Shown: positions 19,539 through 28,632 of the stretch, piece after piece
How the letters are laid out: each line of letters begins with the position of its first letter
How positions within the stretch are numbered: the stretch's first letter is position 1
Assembly (NCBI RefSeq): GCF_007362955.1
Contig: NZ_CP041696.1
Location: 496,001 to 560,000, forward strand
Direction of reading: 5' to 3'
Origin: Lysinibacillus fusiformis
Lineage (GTDB): Bacteria; Bacillota; Bacilli; Bacillales_A; Planococcaceae
Length of the DNA stretch: 64,000 nt
The notes under the pieces: generated by a model
What the model was told of the DNA's origin: nothing
The model's input: only the letters and a program-made list of their open reading frames with translations
Databases searched by the model: none
Made by a program: the position numbers and the translations under genes

Positions 19539-20908
19539 TTTGCGCCTCCTTCTTTTCCTAGTAGTTGTAAAAATAATCGCTCTTCCTCTTCCACTTTTTG
19601 AAGTAGTTCTTTTTCATTGCAATATTTTGTAACCGTTACAGTTGTTTGCATACGCATAATGTCGTTTTCTACTACGATAGATCTCCCTGTTAGCGCAAAA
19701 TCTAAGTGTCCATTAAACCCGATAAATCCTAGAGCACCACCGAAAACACCAGCAGTTTGAGTCGTTGTCATTAACCGATGTTCTGCATAATCTTTCGGTA
19801 TACCTGTAGTGGCGAAGGGTGGTAAAGTTGCGGCTAATACATCTAAAGCATGAAGCATCGGTAAAATTCGCCCCTCTACACGCGAAGTCATATACATAAC
19901 CTGCTTTGATCGCTCAATTCTCATGGCATCAATCACTTGAATTGAATCGCGGAAGCATACAGCTTGAAGTTCTTTTTGCATAGCAGTAACGAGTACAGCA
20001 TGTGATTTCTTCACTTCCACATTTTCATATAACTTTCGTTCATTTTCTAAGTCCTCTACTTTGGTAAGTCCACGTGCATAGGTTCCTTCAGTAGGTGTTG
20101 CAATGACACGTTCACCCTTTACTCGAATAAGGCTTTCTGGTGATGTTCCCAAGACAATATGGTCATCAAACGTGACATAATACATATAGGGGGCGGGATT
20201 TTTTTTACGCAGTTGACGATATAGCGCAAAAGCGTCCCCTTCTAAATTTGCTAAAAATTGTTTCGATAATACTACACGTGCATTCACTTCATCTAAACTA
20301 TCTTTTATGTTTGTTAAAGACATTTCAAAGTGCTCATCAGAGGATGTATCCTTTGTTAGATAACTACAATTTGTATCCTCACTCTCTCTACCTTTTAACA
20401 GTTGCTCAGCTAATTCTTCTAAATTCGGCTCTTTTTTCTCTGCATCAATATTCGTATGAATCAATGTGACTTGGTCTGTTACGTGGTCAAAAACAATAAT
20501 CGTTTCATAAACATGAAAATGCACATCTGGTAGCTGCATTTTTTCTTGGTTGGTTGATAATATGGTCGTAGCACTCTGGCCAACATAACCAACCGCCCCA
20601 CCCGAAAATGGAAATTGTGTTGTGTTCGAAATACGCGGCATTAAGCGCTTTAATAACACGAAGAGATCACCCTTATGCGTATAGGTTTTCTGTGTTTTAT
20701 AGGAAAATTCTTGTATTTCATCACCTACACCTCTATAGGTTTTCCGCGGATTGGCTCCAATGAACGAGAAACGTCCAGTACTCTCATGCTGTGAGGAACT
20801 TTCTAGCAAAAATTTGTGCGTACCTTGTAAACGTCTAAAAATTAATATAGGTGTGAGTGAATCACCGTTAATTGTTTTCATTTTTGTTCTTGAACTCGTT
20901 GTTTGCAT
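19535..20908 (-). CDS. trpE: Anthranilate synthase component I
   Basis: Chorismate-using subunit; with a TrpG/PabA glutaminase it makes anthranilate. The 457-residue protein has the N-terminal Trp-sensing element LLESSSQHESTGRFSFIGA (about 34-52), then the chorismate-binding domain with SPESLIRVKGERVIATPTEG, GLTKVEDLENERKLYENVEV and a C-terminal ATTGIPKDYAEHRLM segment. No trpG lies in the operon; as in B. subtilis the amidotransferase is presumably PabA of the folate operon (inference). First gene after the T-box leader. Confidence 0.97.
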   Translation of the reverse strand: MQTTSSRTKMKTINGDSLTPILIFRRLQGTHKFLLESSSQHESTGRFSFIGANPRKTYRGVGDEIQEFSYKTQKTYTHKGDLFVLLKRLMPRISNTTQFPFSGGAVGYVGQSATTILSTNQEKMQLPDVHFHVYETIIVFDHVTDQVTLIHTNIDAEKKEPNLEELAEQLLKGRESEDTNCSYLTKDTSSDEHFEMSLTNIKDSLDEVNARVVLSKQFLANLEGDAFALYRQLRKKNPAPYMYYVTFDDHIVLGTSPESLIRVKGERVIATPTEGTYARGLTKVEDLENERKLYENVEVKKSHAVLVTAMQKELQAVCFRDSIQVIDAMRIERSKQVMYMTSRVEGRILPMLHALDVLAATLPPFATTGIPKDYAEHRLMTTTQTAGVFGGALGFIGFNGHLDFALTGRSIVVENDIMRMQTTVTVTKYCNEKELLQKVEEEERLFLQLLGKEGGAN

Positions 20909-21073
20909 GTAGACAGTCCCCTTTACTCAATAATAATTTCAAACAAACTGGCTTAGAAAATCCACGGTAAAGTGAAATTTCAATCAGCAGGGGTTATCTT
21001 CACTCCTACTGATTGGTAGTTGAACCAATCGGGCTTTTACGGTCAGTTGGTCGAACAGTTTATGCGGGAAAAC

Positions 21074-21562
21074 ACAAAAAAGCCCTCTGCAAAAAGGATT
21101 TTCCTAATTGCAGAGGACGATCATGACCGCGTTGCCACCTCATATTAGAGCTATGTGCTCTCACTTGTGTGCTCCATCTATACCCCTCAGCTAAATGGTA
21201 TTGATACTTTGCTTTCGATTCATAAAACGTCCATACCTGCTGTTTTACTTTCTAATCAAAAGCTCAATCTAAGGTTATAACCTTATTCAACGATTAACGA
21301 TTGTTTGGCAAACCGCTAAAAATAAGGTGGAAGCACCCCCGATAACGTGGGGAATCCGTCCGCTATAAACAATAGCGACTCTCATAAGTCCATTCACATA
21401 AGCTACAAATCAGTTTTCACCACCCACTGACTCTCTTACATTGCACACTTATGCTACTACTCTTATTCAACAATTTCTCAGCTATTCTCAACTACACTCT
21501 GCTCATCTGTTCAAAGGCTGATCTCGCTCCCGAGACCTTCTACCTTATATCGAACGAAAAGT
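21074..21562 (-). promoter_or_regulatory. Tryptophan T-box riboswitch leader of the trp operon
   Basis: Minus-strand T-box core AGGTGGCAACGCGG (21127-21140) followed by a terminator (21074-21118: GTCCTCTGCAATTAGG... with CTTTTTTGTG). Stem I lies at about 21370-21475; the 3' side of its internal loop reads UGAA-UGG-A, placing the Trp codon UGG at 21390-21392 exactly in specifier position. Only one T-box is present. Between terminator and trpE (20909-21073) there are further hairpins (GATTGGT/ACCAATC; CAATCAG/CTGATTG) that share bases. Confidence 0.93.
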
Positions 21563-21569
21563 TAGCCTT

Positions 21570-21598
21570 ATTCTATGCCAATCCTCAAGAATTGTCAA
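21570..21598 (-). promoter_or_regulatory. trp operon promoter
   Basis: Perfect -35 TTGACA (21593-21598), 17-bp spacer, -10 TAGAAT (21570-21575), directly ahead of T-box stem I. Confidence 0.8.
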
Positions 21599-21722
21599 TT
21601 AATTCTGATTTAAATAGGTAAATCAATGTAAAAAATTAAAATGTGCAGTAAGGAGGAAGAATTACCTCCATACCTCCTAATAAAGTCTGTTAAATTTCCT
21701 ATTATTGAATAATTTCCATGTA

Positions 21723-21751
21723 TTGACCTTATAAAAATATCAAGTTATAGT
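21723..21751 (+). promoter_or_regulatory. Promoter of the chemoreceptor gene
   Basis: -35 TTGACC, 17-bp spacer, -10 TATAGT, about 50 bp before the start codon. It looks like sigma-A rather than the flagellar sigma-D pattern. Confidence 0.6.
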
Positions 21752-21799
21752 AATTTCAGAACATAGATTCTCGAATAAAGATAGAAAGTAGGAACGTAT

Positions 21800-23488
21800 A
21801 TGTCCGTTCGCAAAAAATTAAATATAGGCTTTATTTCTCTCATTTTATTACTATTAATCTCCAGTATCATTTCATTTATTCAATTTAAAGCGGTTGAGAG
21901 CGATCTTGTAGAGGTCCTCGACCATCGTTTTGTACAAATAAAATTAACAGAAGAAATTCAACAAGCACTTTCATCTCACGGTTTATTTTTACGTTCCTAT
22001 GTTTTAAATAATGAAGATGATACTACTCAAAAAAACTTACAGCGCTATGAAACCCTTTTACCAGAGACTATTCAACAATTATCAAACATGGTGCGTTCCG
22101 ACTACACAACAAAAATAGTGCAACAAATGACTGCATTAAATAAAGAATTATTAACAAGTTCTACAAAGGCTGTACAAACATTTAACAATGGTGATACCGA
22201 ATTAGCCTTATCTTACATAAATGGTGACGTCACAAAGTTTAACAAAGAGATTTATACGCTCACAAATGATTTAATGAGCTATCATGATGAACAGCTACAA
22301 AAAATTAAAGACACAGTTATGCAAAAAGTCGTACGTGCAAGTATTATTTCAATTACATTACTTATTTTAAGTGCCATTGTTGGTTTATACTTTATGTACT
22401 TTGTGAAAAATTCAATCGTTCAACCGCTTCGGAAAGTGATTGCTACCGCAGATATATTAGCACAAGGTGATTTAACAGTTGCACAGCTCGAGCATCGTTC
22501 AAAAGACGAGATTGGCACCCTTGCAACCGCAGTAAATACGCTAAAGTACAATTTATCTGTGTTGATTAAAAATGTGCAGGATAACGCTTCTCATTTATCG
22601 GCTGCATCTGAAGAACTTTCTGCGAGCACTGAAGAAGTAACCGCAACTTCAGCTGATATTGCGCAGCGGATACAAGTGACTACTACACATTTAGCCTCTT
22701 CTGCGAATGCTTCCCAGCAGAGTGCTGTGACAATGGAAGAAACAGCTGGTGGTGTCCAACGTATTGCAGAGGCTACACAAAATTTACATCACAATGCCAT
22801 GAATATGACGCAAATTGCAAAGGCTGGCGGTCAAACAATTACAACAGCAAAAGAGCAAATGGAGACCATTTCAGACTCAACTATACGTATTGCTACATTA
22901 ACACAGAAGTTAAGCAAGCAATCTGAAGAAATCGGACAAATAACAAAGGTCATTACGGCGATTACGGAACAAACAAATTTACTCGCATTGAATGCAGCAA
23001 TTGAAGCCGCTCGTGCAGGTGAGCATGGCAAAGGCTTCGCAGTTGTTGCCGATGAGGTACGTAAGCTTGCCGAGGAGTCCAAGCAATCCGCTGTTCAAAT
23101 TGTTGCCCTTACTACAGAAATTCAAACAGATACACGGAATGTATCAACTGCTGTTGATGAAGGTTTATCATCTGTGCAAGATGGTGTCACAATGATTCAT
23201 GATGCTGGGGATGCCTTCCACTCGATTGCAACTTCCGTACAAGCATTTACTGATCAAATTGAAGATATTTCAGCAACATCCGAACAAATTTCGGCAAGTG
23301 CTGAGGAGGTAGCTGCTTCTGTCACTGAGATTGCAAGCGGGGCTGGTGTTTCTGCTAATAATTCGCAAATGATTGCCGAAGCTGTTGATGAACAAGCAGC
23401 AACGATGCAACAGGTAAATGCAGTGGCTGAGGAATTAAGTAACAATGCACAGCAACTACAATCCTTAGTGCAACAATTTAAAATATAG
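21800..23488 (+). CDS. Methyl-accepting chemotaxis protein
   Basis: Transmembrane chemoreceptor of 562 residues that would signal through CheW/CheA. Order: TM1 (about 9-30), an extracytoplasmic four-helix-bundle-type sensor (about 31-180), TM2 (about 182-203), HAMP (about 204-256) and a long methyl-accepting coiled coil with the strongly conserved hairpin tip [19 protein letters not shown] near residues 392-410. The C-terminus ends VQQFKI without a CheR-binding pentapeptide. The ligand cannot be predicted. It is a single-gene unit with its own promoter and terminator. Confidence 0.95.
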   Translation: MSVRKKLNIGFISLILLLLISSIISFIQFKAVESDLVEVLDHRFVQIKLTEEIQQALSSHGLFLRSYVLNNEDDTTQKNLQRYETLLPETIQQLSNMVRSDYTTKIVQQMTALNKELLTSSTKAVQTFNNGDTELALSYINGDVTKFNKEIYTLTNDLMSYHDEQLQKIKDTVMQKVVRASIISITLLILSAIVGLYFMYFVKNSIVQPLRKVIATADILAQGDLTVAQLEHRSKDEIGTLATAVNTLKYNLSVLIKNVQDNASHLSAASEELSASTEEVTATSADIAQRIQVTTTHLASSANASQQSAVTMEETAGGVQRIAEATQNLHHNAMNMTQIAKAGGQTITTAKEQMETISDSTIRIATLTQKLSKQSEEIGQITKVITAITEQTNLLALNAAIEAARAGEHGKGFAVVADEVRKLAEESKQSAVQIVALTTEIQTDTRNVSTAVDEGLSSVQDGVTMIHDAGDAFHSIATSVQAFTDQIEDISATSEQISASAEEVAASVTEIASGAGVSANNSQMIAEAVDEQAATMQQVNAVAEELSNNAQQLQSLVQQFKI

Positions 23489-23493
23489 CAATA

Positions 23494-23540
23494 AGCGACC
23501 ACAAGCGAAGTATTCACTGTGGTCGCCTTTTGTTTTTTTG
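23494..23540 (+). terminator. Terminator after the chemoreceptor gene
   Basis: GCGACCACA...TGTGGTCGC stem followed by a T-rich run. Confidence 0.9.
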
Positions 23541-23544
23541 CAGA

Positions 23545-23582
23545 AAATATAAAAACGTTAATAGCCCTTATGTGGCTATTAA
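23545..23582 (-). terminator. Candidate terminator after the serine hydrolase gene
   Basis: On the minus strand TTAATAGCC pairs with GGCTATTAA (9 bp, 7-nt loop) followed by ACGTTTTTA, about 140 bp beyond the hydrolase stop. The stretch between the stop and this hairpin holds nothing else recognisable. Confidence 0.6.
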
Positions 23583-23720
23583 TAACCTTTTAAGCGTACA
23601 TGTTCTTGTTCCAACCAGTAATTGAATTGCCACAACCTCCCCCTCATGGCCGAACAACACAGCCTTATCTAGTAAAGTCAACAATGACCTTATAAGTCAG
23701 CTTCATAGATGAACCCATAT

Positions 23721-25886
23721 TTATTTTTTCAATGAAATCTCAAATTTCGAGCCAACTTCTCCTGCAAATACTACTCTACCGTTCTCTGGTAACAGAACTT
23801 CATTGTTACCGCTGACCACGGTATAGTTAATGCAAACACCTGCTTGATCATATACAGCAAAAGAGCCCTTCGTAGGCATCTTAACCGTCATAACCTTTCC
23901 TTTTGCAGCCTCAGGCACTGAAAACCAGTTCGCATAGCCGTCCGCTTGAATCATTGTTGAAGACGTAAATTCTTTACCAGTGAAGAGCGGTTTTACAAGT
24001 TCCTCACTTGCGTATAAGTTACCTCCTGCCGTAACATACTCTAATCCATTCTTCTTATAGAAATTGATTTCCAGAGTATCTCTCCCAGCCATGCTAGGGA
24101 TTTGCAGTTGGTTAACTGCATTGTTTTCTCCAATAATCTTATTATTTAAAAAATACCCCGGAACTTCATTAACCGTATCAATAGTTATCATTGATCCAGA
24201 ATTAAAGTAAAGCATCGATGTATATTTCTCACTTATCAAGTAATATTTTTCACCTTCACGTTTCTCCCATGCGGCTGCTACGCCATTGCGTAATACATTG
24301 GCTTCGAGCTTTTCAGCATTATACCCTGAGACAGCTGTTTGTCCTAGCCCTGGGAAAGTTATATATAAGCTGGACCATAAGTAAGTGCGCCCATTTTTCT
24401 CAACAACGAATTTTAATTTTTCTGTGCCTTCAGCGTTCACAAAAGAACCATCAGCCGTATACATATACTGTTGAACTGGCTTGTCCAGAGCCGTTACCGT
24501 GGAAATAGACAATTCGCCCACAGGATTAATTTCTACCTTCATTAAATTACCAGAACCACCACCGTAAATACCTGCATACTGAGAAAATTCTTGCGGCATA
24601 CTGGCCTTTATAGGCAAACCATGCAACTTGGCCGGCTTCCGTTCATGAATAACCCCCTTCTCCTGAATTGCACTAAGCAGCAGTTCATTCGCTAACAATT
24701 GATTTACTACGCTGGAACCACCTGAAGAAATAACAGCCGCAGCCATATTGTTTTCTGGAAGCACGACTAACGAAGAGTGATAGTTCGCCGTATCTCCACC
24801 TTTCGTAAGTGCCTTGATGCCGTATTCATTGTATGGGAACAAATTCACACTATCCCAGCCTAGCCCGTATGCGATGGAGGAAGGATCAGTTCCCTCTGGC
24901 CACATGCCTCTTCTATACTCTTCTTGTGCCATAGCTTCCACCGACTTTTTAGAAAGAATATCGTCTACATGTCCAGTGAAAATTTGTGAGAATTTAACGA
25001 GATCTTCAGCTGTGGAATACATGCCACCTGTTGCAATGATATTGTAATTCTCACTTGGGAGTTGTCCATTATAAGCAGGGGAATAGATCCCGGCCATTGT
25101 CGCTGAATCCACTTGATCCAGCGGTGTTTTCGTATGATTCATTTTTAGAGGCTCTGTCAAATACTTGTTTATAAAAGCTGTAAAAGACATGCCACTTACT
25201 CGCTCTACCAAAATCTCAGCTAATGTAAAACCATCGTTGCAATATACCGAGTACGCTCCTGGCTCTGCCTTTAAGTTTTGAGTCGCCAATTGCTCTAGCA
25301 AATTATCGTGTGCATAAGTATCATTATCCCCATACAAACCTGTATTACGGTACGAGGTCCCAAGGAGACCAGAGGAATGATTCAGCAGCATACGTGGTGT
25401 AATCTGTTTATAACGATCGTCTTTCATCTTAAAATCAGATATATATTTTACAACGGGTAAATCCAAATCTACCTTACCTTCGTCTACAAGTTTCATAATG
25501 GCAGCCGTGAGTACCATTTTGCTTGTAGAACCTATACCATACATTGTATTTGAAGTAAGAGGTATATTGCCCTTTATGTCGTTTTTACCTGCATGCCCTG
25601 AGATGACAATTTCTCCATCATCAATGATCGCATATTGCACACTTGAGATGCCGTAAGTTTCTGTTATCAGCTTGGCTTTCTCAGTAGCTATTTTCTTAGT
25701 CGCATCAAATGTAACAACACTGCTATCGGTGGTTGTTGTGGCCATTACAGACATTGGAACTAACATTGATGCAGACATTGGAGCAAGCATTGTTAGCATA
25801 AGGGTTAAAGCGACGATTGGAGTTCGTTTTCTACCTGTTTTCGTGCCCATTTTCATTTTCATTTCTTCTCTTGGTTTCACTCGCAT
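23721..25886 (-). CDS. Secreted beta-lactamase-fold serine hydrolase (class C/PBP-like)
   Basis: A 721-residue extracytoplasmic protein: signal peptide in the first 50 residues (basic stretch, then a hydrophobic core ending near VMATTT), a beta-lactamase/transpeptidase-like domain (about 65-415) and a C-terminal region of beta-rich character (about 430-721). The active-site motifs are S120-x-x-K123 (GIGSTSKM), Y215-C-N217 and a [10 protein letters not shown] element in the KTG position. Such proteins act as D-amino-peptidases, esterases or PBP-related enzymes; the substrate is unknown. The first ATG is only 2-3 nt from its GGAG, so a start at the Met at residue 9, 11 or 13 (ahead of GTKTGRK) is also possible. 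It carries a direct-repeat operator upstream. Confidence 0.88.
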   Translation of the reverse strand: MRVKPREEMKMKMGTKTGRKRTPIVALTLMLTMLAPMSASMLVPMSVMATTTTDSSVVTFDATKKIATEKAKLITETYGISSVQYAIIDDGEIVISGHAGKNDIKGNIPLTSNTMYGIGSTSKMVLTAAIMKLVDEGKVDLDLPVVKYISDFKMKDDRYKQITPRMLLNHSSGLLGTSYRNTGLYGDNDTYAHDNLLEQLATQNLKAEPGAYSVYCNDGFTLAEILVERVSGMSFTAFINKYLTEPLKMNHTKTPLDQVDSATMAGIYSPAYNGQLPSENYNIIATGGMYSTAEDLVKFSQIFTGHVDDILSKKSVEAMAQEEYRRGMWPEGTDPSSIAYGLGWDSVNLFPYNEYGIKALTKGGDTANYHSSLVVLPENNMAAAVISSGGSSVVNQLLANELLLSAIQEKGVIHERKPAKLHGLPIKASMPQEFSQYAGIYGGGSGNLMKVEINPVGELSISTVTALDKPVQQYMYTADGSFVNAEGTEKLKFVVEKNGRTYLWSSLYITFPGLGQTAVSGYNAEKLEANVLRNGVAAAWEKREGEKYYLISEKYTSMLYFNSGSMITIDTVNEVPGYFLNNKIIGENNAVNQLQIPSMAGRDTLEINFYKKNGLEYVTAGGNLYASEELVKPLFTGKEFTSSTMIQADGYANWFSVPEAAKGKVMTVKMPTKGSFAVYDQAGVCINYTVVSGNNEVLLPENGRVVFAGEVGSKFEISLKK

Positions 25887-25973
25887 CTTCTCCTATCCTC
25901 TTCTGTTTTCGGGCTACCTTATAGGGCCTGATAAACCAAGCTTACAAGACGAAGATGTATTCCCAATGACCAT

Positions 25974-25993
25974 AATATGAACGGAGTATGAAC
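25974..25993 (-). promoter_or_regulatory. HssR-like direct-repeat operator A
   Basis: Minus strand GTTCATACTCCGTTCATATT: two GTTCATA half-sites with an 11-bp period, about 90 bp upstream of the serine hydrolase start. Identical to site B and one base from site C. Confidence 0.75.
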
Positions 25994-26056
25994 AAGTGAA
26001 AAAAATGCTACGGTATGCTATATGAATCTGGAACGGGTTCACTTTTACAAACAAAC

Positions 26057-26093
26057 AGTGAAAAAACCGTCCTAAAGGGCGGTCTTTATATCA
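26057..26093 (-). terminator. Terminator after the first alpha/beta hydrolase gene
   Basis: Minus strand AAAGACCGCCC-TTTA-GGACGGTTTTTT, one internal mismatch, 46 bp beyond the stop. Confidence 0.7.
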
Positions 26094-26138
26094 CTTAGAC
26101 ATATGCATAAAATCGTGGAGGGACCTTTTTCAGTGCAC

Positions 26139-27077
26139 TTATTTTATTCCTTCCATAAATGCCCTGAAGTTTTCAGCGATTTCCTTGAATTGAGTATGGT
26201 GTAAATAATGTGATCCCTCCATTGGAATCATTTTTCCATGTACAGAATCTTTTACTTGCTCTTCATGCAGTGGAATCCATCCTTCTACGCCTTCATTATT
26301 CGCTTGTACAAAGAGAAGAAGAGGAAGATTTTTAGGGAATGTCAAGTCTTGAGCCCCTTTAAAATTAGAAGATATATGTTCCATTTCATTCAAGGTAGTA
26401 GCATTATACATGTTTTTATTCGAAATCATTTTCATTTGCTCTACTGTTTGAGCATCAAATGCTAGACCAGCATAGGGGTCACCACTTACTTTCATGATCA
26501 ATCTTAAGAGACCTGTTTTTTCGACAAATGCAAACGTTTTTACTGGTAATTCGACATCCATACCCGGTTGTGTTGGAACACTGCTATCGATTCCGACAAA
26601 TGCAGTCACTTCGTCTGGATATTTATGCACAAATTCAAGTCCGTAAATGCCTGTAATGGAGTGGCCCATGAGCGTGTATCTGTTAATATCAAGCTGCTGT
26701 AGAGCTTCATGAACTTCATTTACGATATTCTCCGTTGTTCGTTCTTTTTCAGTTTCATCACTTAATCCATAACCGAAAGGCTCAACCGCGACAACTTTGT
26801 AAAAAGGAGATAATTTATCGATAAGTAGCTTAAAATCAAGCGCTGGTGTAGCTGTTCCATAGCCAGGTAGGAGCACGACGGTTTCTTCTCCTTCGCCTTG
26901 AATGAAGACATTCATATTTTTTCCGTCTACTGTTACAAACTGACCATAAGATTCTATTTTTCCTTGCTCCATTTTATTGCAGATTATATTAACTAGAAAA
27001 ACAATAGCTAGAAAAAGTACTAAGACTATAGCTAAAACTGCTATTATTTTACCTATGATGGTTAATGTTTTTTTCAT
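26139..27077 (-). CDS. Membrane-anchored alpha/beta hydrolase (paralogue 1)
   Basis: A 312-residue alpha/beta-hydrolase with one N-terminal membrane segment (about 8-32), so the catalytic domain is probably outside the membrane. The nucleophile elbow is GHS140ITG; the acid is likely in VGIDSSVP or nearby and the base is His in EGSHYLHH. The oxyanion region is LLPGYGTATPALDF. Substrate unknown (esterase, peptidase or lipase all possible). I start it at the ATG at 27077, which aligns with the paralogue; no clear ribosome-binding site precedes it. Very similar to the next gene, clearly a tandem duplication. Confidence 0.88.
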   Translation of the reverse strand: MKKTLTIIGKIIAVLAIVLVLFLAIVFLVNIICNKMEQGKIESYGQFVTVDGKNMNVFIQGEGEETVVLLPGYGTATPALDFKLLIDKLSPFYKVVAVEPFGYGLSDETEKERTTENIVNEVHEALQQLDINRYTLMGHSITGIYGLEFVHKYPDEVTAFVGIDSSVPTQPGMDVELPVKTFAFVEKTGLLRLIMKVSGDPYAGLAFDAQTVEQMKMISNKNMYNATTLNEMEHISSNFKGAQDLTFPKNLPLLLFVQANNEGVEGWIPLHEEQVKDSVHGKMIPMEGSHYLHHTQFKEIAENFRAFMEGIK

Positions 27078-27250
27078 TATGTTTGCACGAGTGGTGTAGA
27101 GCGGCAATTGAAGCTCGTTTTCTACCTGTACTCGTGCCTACCCTCCCTTTTCATTACCTATTCGTATCTTCTATCCACATCAGTATTCCGGCTATCTTTA
27201 CAAACCGTTAAGTACAGCTTATACAACGAAGGTGTCCTCACTATGACAAC

Positions 27251-27270
27251 AATATGAACGGAGTATGAAC
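27251..27270 (-). promoter_or_regulatory. HssR-like direct-repeat operator B
   Basis: Same 20 bp as site A, about 175 bp upstream of paralogue 1. Downstream of it a -10-like TATAAG is conserved but no good -35 is at the right distance, as expected for an activator-dependent promoter. Confidence 0.75.
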
Positions 27271-27364
27271 AAAACAAAAAATATTATAGCGTCACGTGCT
27301 AGGGAAACTGAATCGTAGCATGGAGAATGTGGTTTGGACAATCTAATTGATACAAAACTATTAC

Positions 27365-27386
27365 AACAATTGTGATGGCAATTGTT
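27365..27386. repeat. Inverted repeat after paralogue 2
   Basis: AACAATTG-TGATGG-CAATTGTT, perfect 8-bp stem just past the stop of the second alpha/beta hydrolase gene; no T run, so a weak terminator at best. Confidence 0.4.
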
Positions 27387-27395
27387 TCACTACAC

Positions 27396-28337
27396 TTATT
27401 TTATTTCATCCATAAATGCCCTGAAATTTTCTACGATTTCTTTCGCTTTGGTACGATATAAATAATGATCCCCTTCAAATGTCATCACTTTTCCTTGTAC
27501 AGCATCTTTTATTTGTTCTTCATGCTCTGGTATCCATCTTTCAGTTACTTTATGATTCGCTTGTATAAAGAATATAACGGGTAGATTTTTTGGGAATGAT
27601 AAATTTTCAGCTGCTTTAAAATTAGCATACATATTTTCAGCTTCATTTAATTGGTTGGGATTATACTTGTTTTTGTGTATAAGAATGCTCATCTGTTCTT
27701 TTGTTTTATCATCATATGGTAGTGTAGCGTATGGGTCATCACCTAGCTTCACTTGCAATCTGGCTAATCCTGATTTTTTAAGTAGTTTTAAAATACCTAT
27801 TATTGGAGATTCAATCTTTTTCTCACTTATCGTTGGCACACTACTATCAAGCCCGACAAATGCACTCACTTCGTTTGGATATTTGTTCACATAATCCAGT
27901 CCGTAAATGCCAGAAATGGAGTGGCCCATTAGAGTATATCGCTCAATGTTTAGCTGCTGTAAAGCTTCATGTATTTCACTTACAATATTCTCTGTGCTCC
28001 GTTCCTTTTCAGTTAGATCACTTAATCCATAACCAAAAGGTTCAATTACAACAACTTTGTAAAATGGAGATAATTTATCGATGAGCGGCTTAAAATCAAG
28101 CGCTGGTGCCGCTGTTCCATAACCTGGTAGGAGCACAACTGTTTCTTCTCCTTCACCTTGAATGAAGACATTCATATTTTTTCCGTCTACTGTTACAGAC
28201 TGACCATAAGTTTCTGTTTTTCCTTGCTCCATTTTGTTGCAGACAATATTAACTAGAAAAACAATAGCTAAAAAAAGTATTATGGCTATAGCTAAAGCTG
28301 CGATTAATTTACTTATAATGGTTATCGTTTTTTTCAT
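27396..28337 (-). CDS. Membrane-anchored alpha/beta hydrolase (paralogue 2)
   Basis: 313 residues, same build as its neighbour: membrane segment about 8-32, LLPGYGTAAPALDF oxyanion region, nucleophile GHS140ISG, DSSVP and a C-terminal EGDHYLYR in which His is the likely base. The N-terminal half (to about residue 160) is nearly identical to paralogue 1; the lid and C-terminal part (about 165-260) differ more, which suggests changed substrate choice. Weak ribosome-binding site as in paralogue 1. Preceded by operator C. Confidence 0.88.
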   Translation of the reverse strand: MKKTITIISKLIAALAIAIILFLAIVFLVNIVCNKMEQGKTETYGQSVTVDGKNMNVFIQGEGEETVVLLPGYGTAAPALDFKPLIDKLSPFYKVVVIEPFGYGLSDLTEKERSTENIVSEIHEALQQLNIERYTLMGHSISGIYGLDYVNKYPNEVSAFVGLDSSVPTISEKKIESPIIGILKLLKKSGLARLQVKLGDDPYATLPYDDKTKEQMSILIHKNKYNPNQLNEAENMYANFKAAENLSFPKNLPVIFFIQANHKVTERWIPEHEEQIKDAVQGKVMTFEGDHYLYRTKAKEIVENFRAFMDEIK

Positions 28338-28505
28338 TATGTTTGCACGAGGTTGTAAAGGGCAAGCTCGTTTTCTCCTTTGGTCTCGTACCTTTCCTCC
28401 CTTTCGTTATCTCTTCGTATCTACAAACCACATCAGTGTATTCCGGCTACTTTCACAAACCGTTAAGGATAGCTTATACAATGAAGTTGTACTCCCTATG
28501 ACAAC

Positions 28506-28525
28506 AATATGAACGCAGTATGAAC
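28506..28525 (-). promoter_or_regulatory. HssR-like direct-repeat operator C
   Basis: Minus strand GTTCATACTGCGTTCATATT, one base different from sites A and B, about 170 bp upstream of paralogue 2. It lies within 10 bp of the histidine kinase terminator. Confidence 0.75.
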
Positions 28526-28532
28526 AAATAAA

Positions 28533-28584
28533 AAAATGTTACGCCGTCATGTGCAAACCTTCTTGCATGTGACGCCATAACATA
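28533..28584 (-). terminator. Terminator of the two-component operon
   Basis: Long imperfect stem ATGTTATGGCGTCA...TGACGGCGTAACAT with a run of seven T, 50 bp past the kinase stop. Confidence 0.85.
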
Positions 28585-28632
28585 GAGAATACGAGGTTGT
28601 TACCATAATTCGAATGTATAATTTGAATGTAG

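Noticed and set aside
21141..21562. Second tandem T-box in the trp leader
   Set aside because: Only one T-box core and one specifier stem can be found; the rest is the normal stem I to III region.
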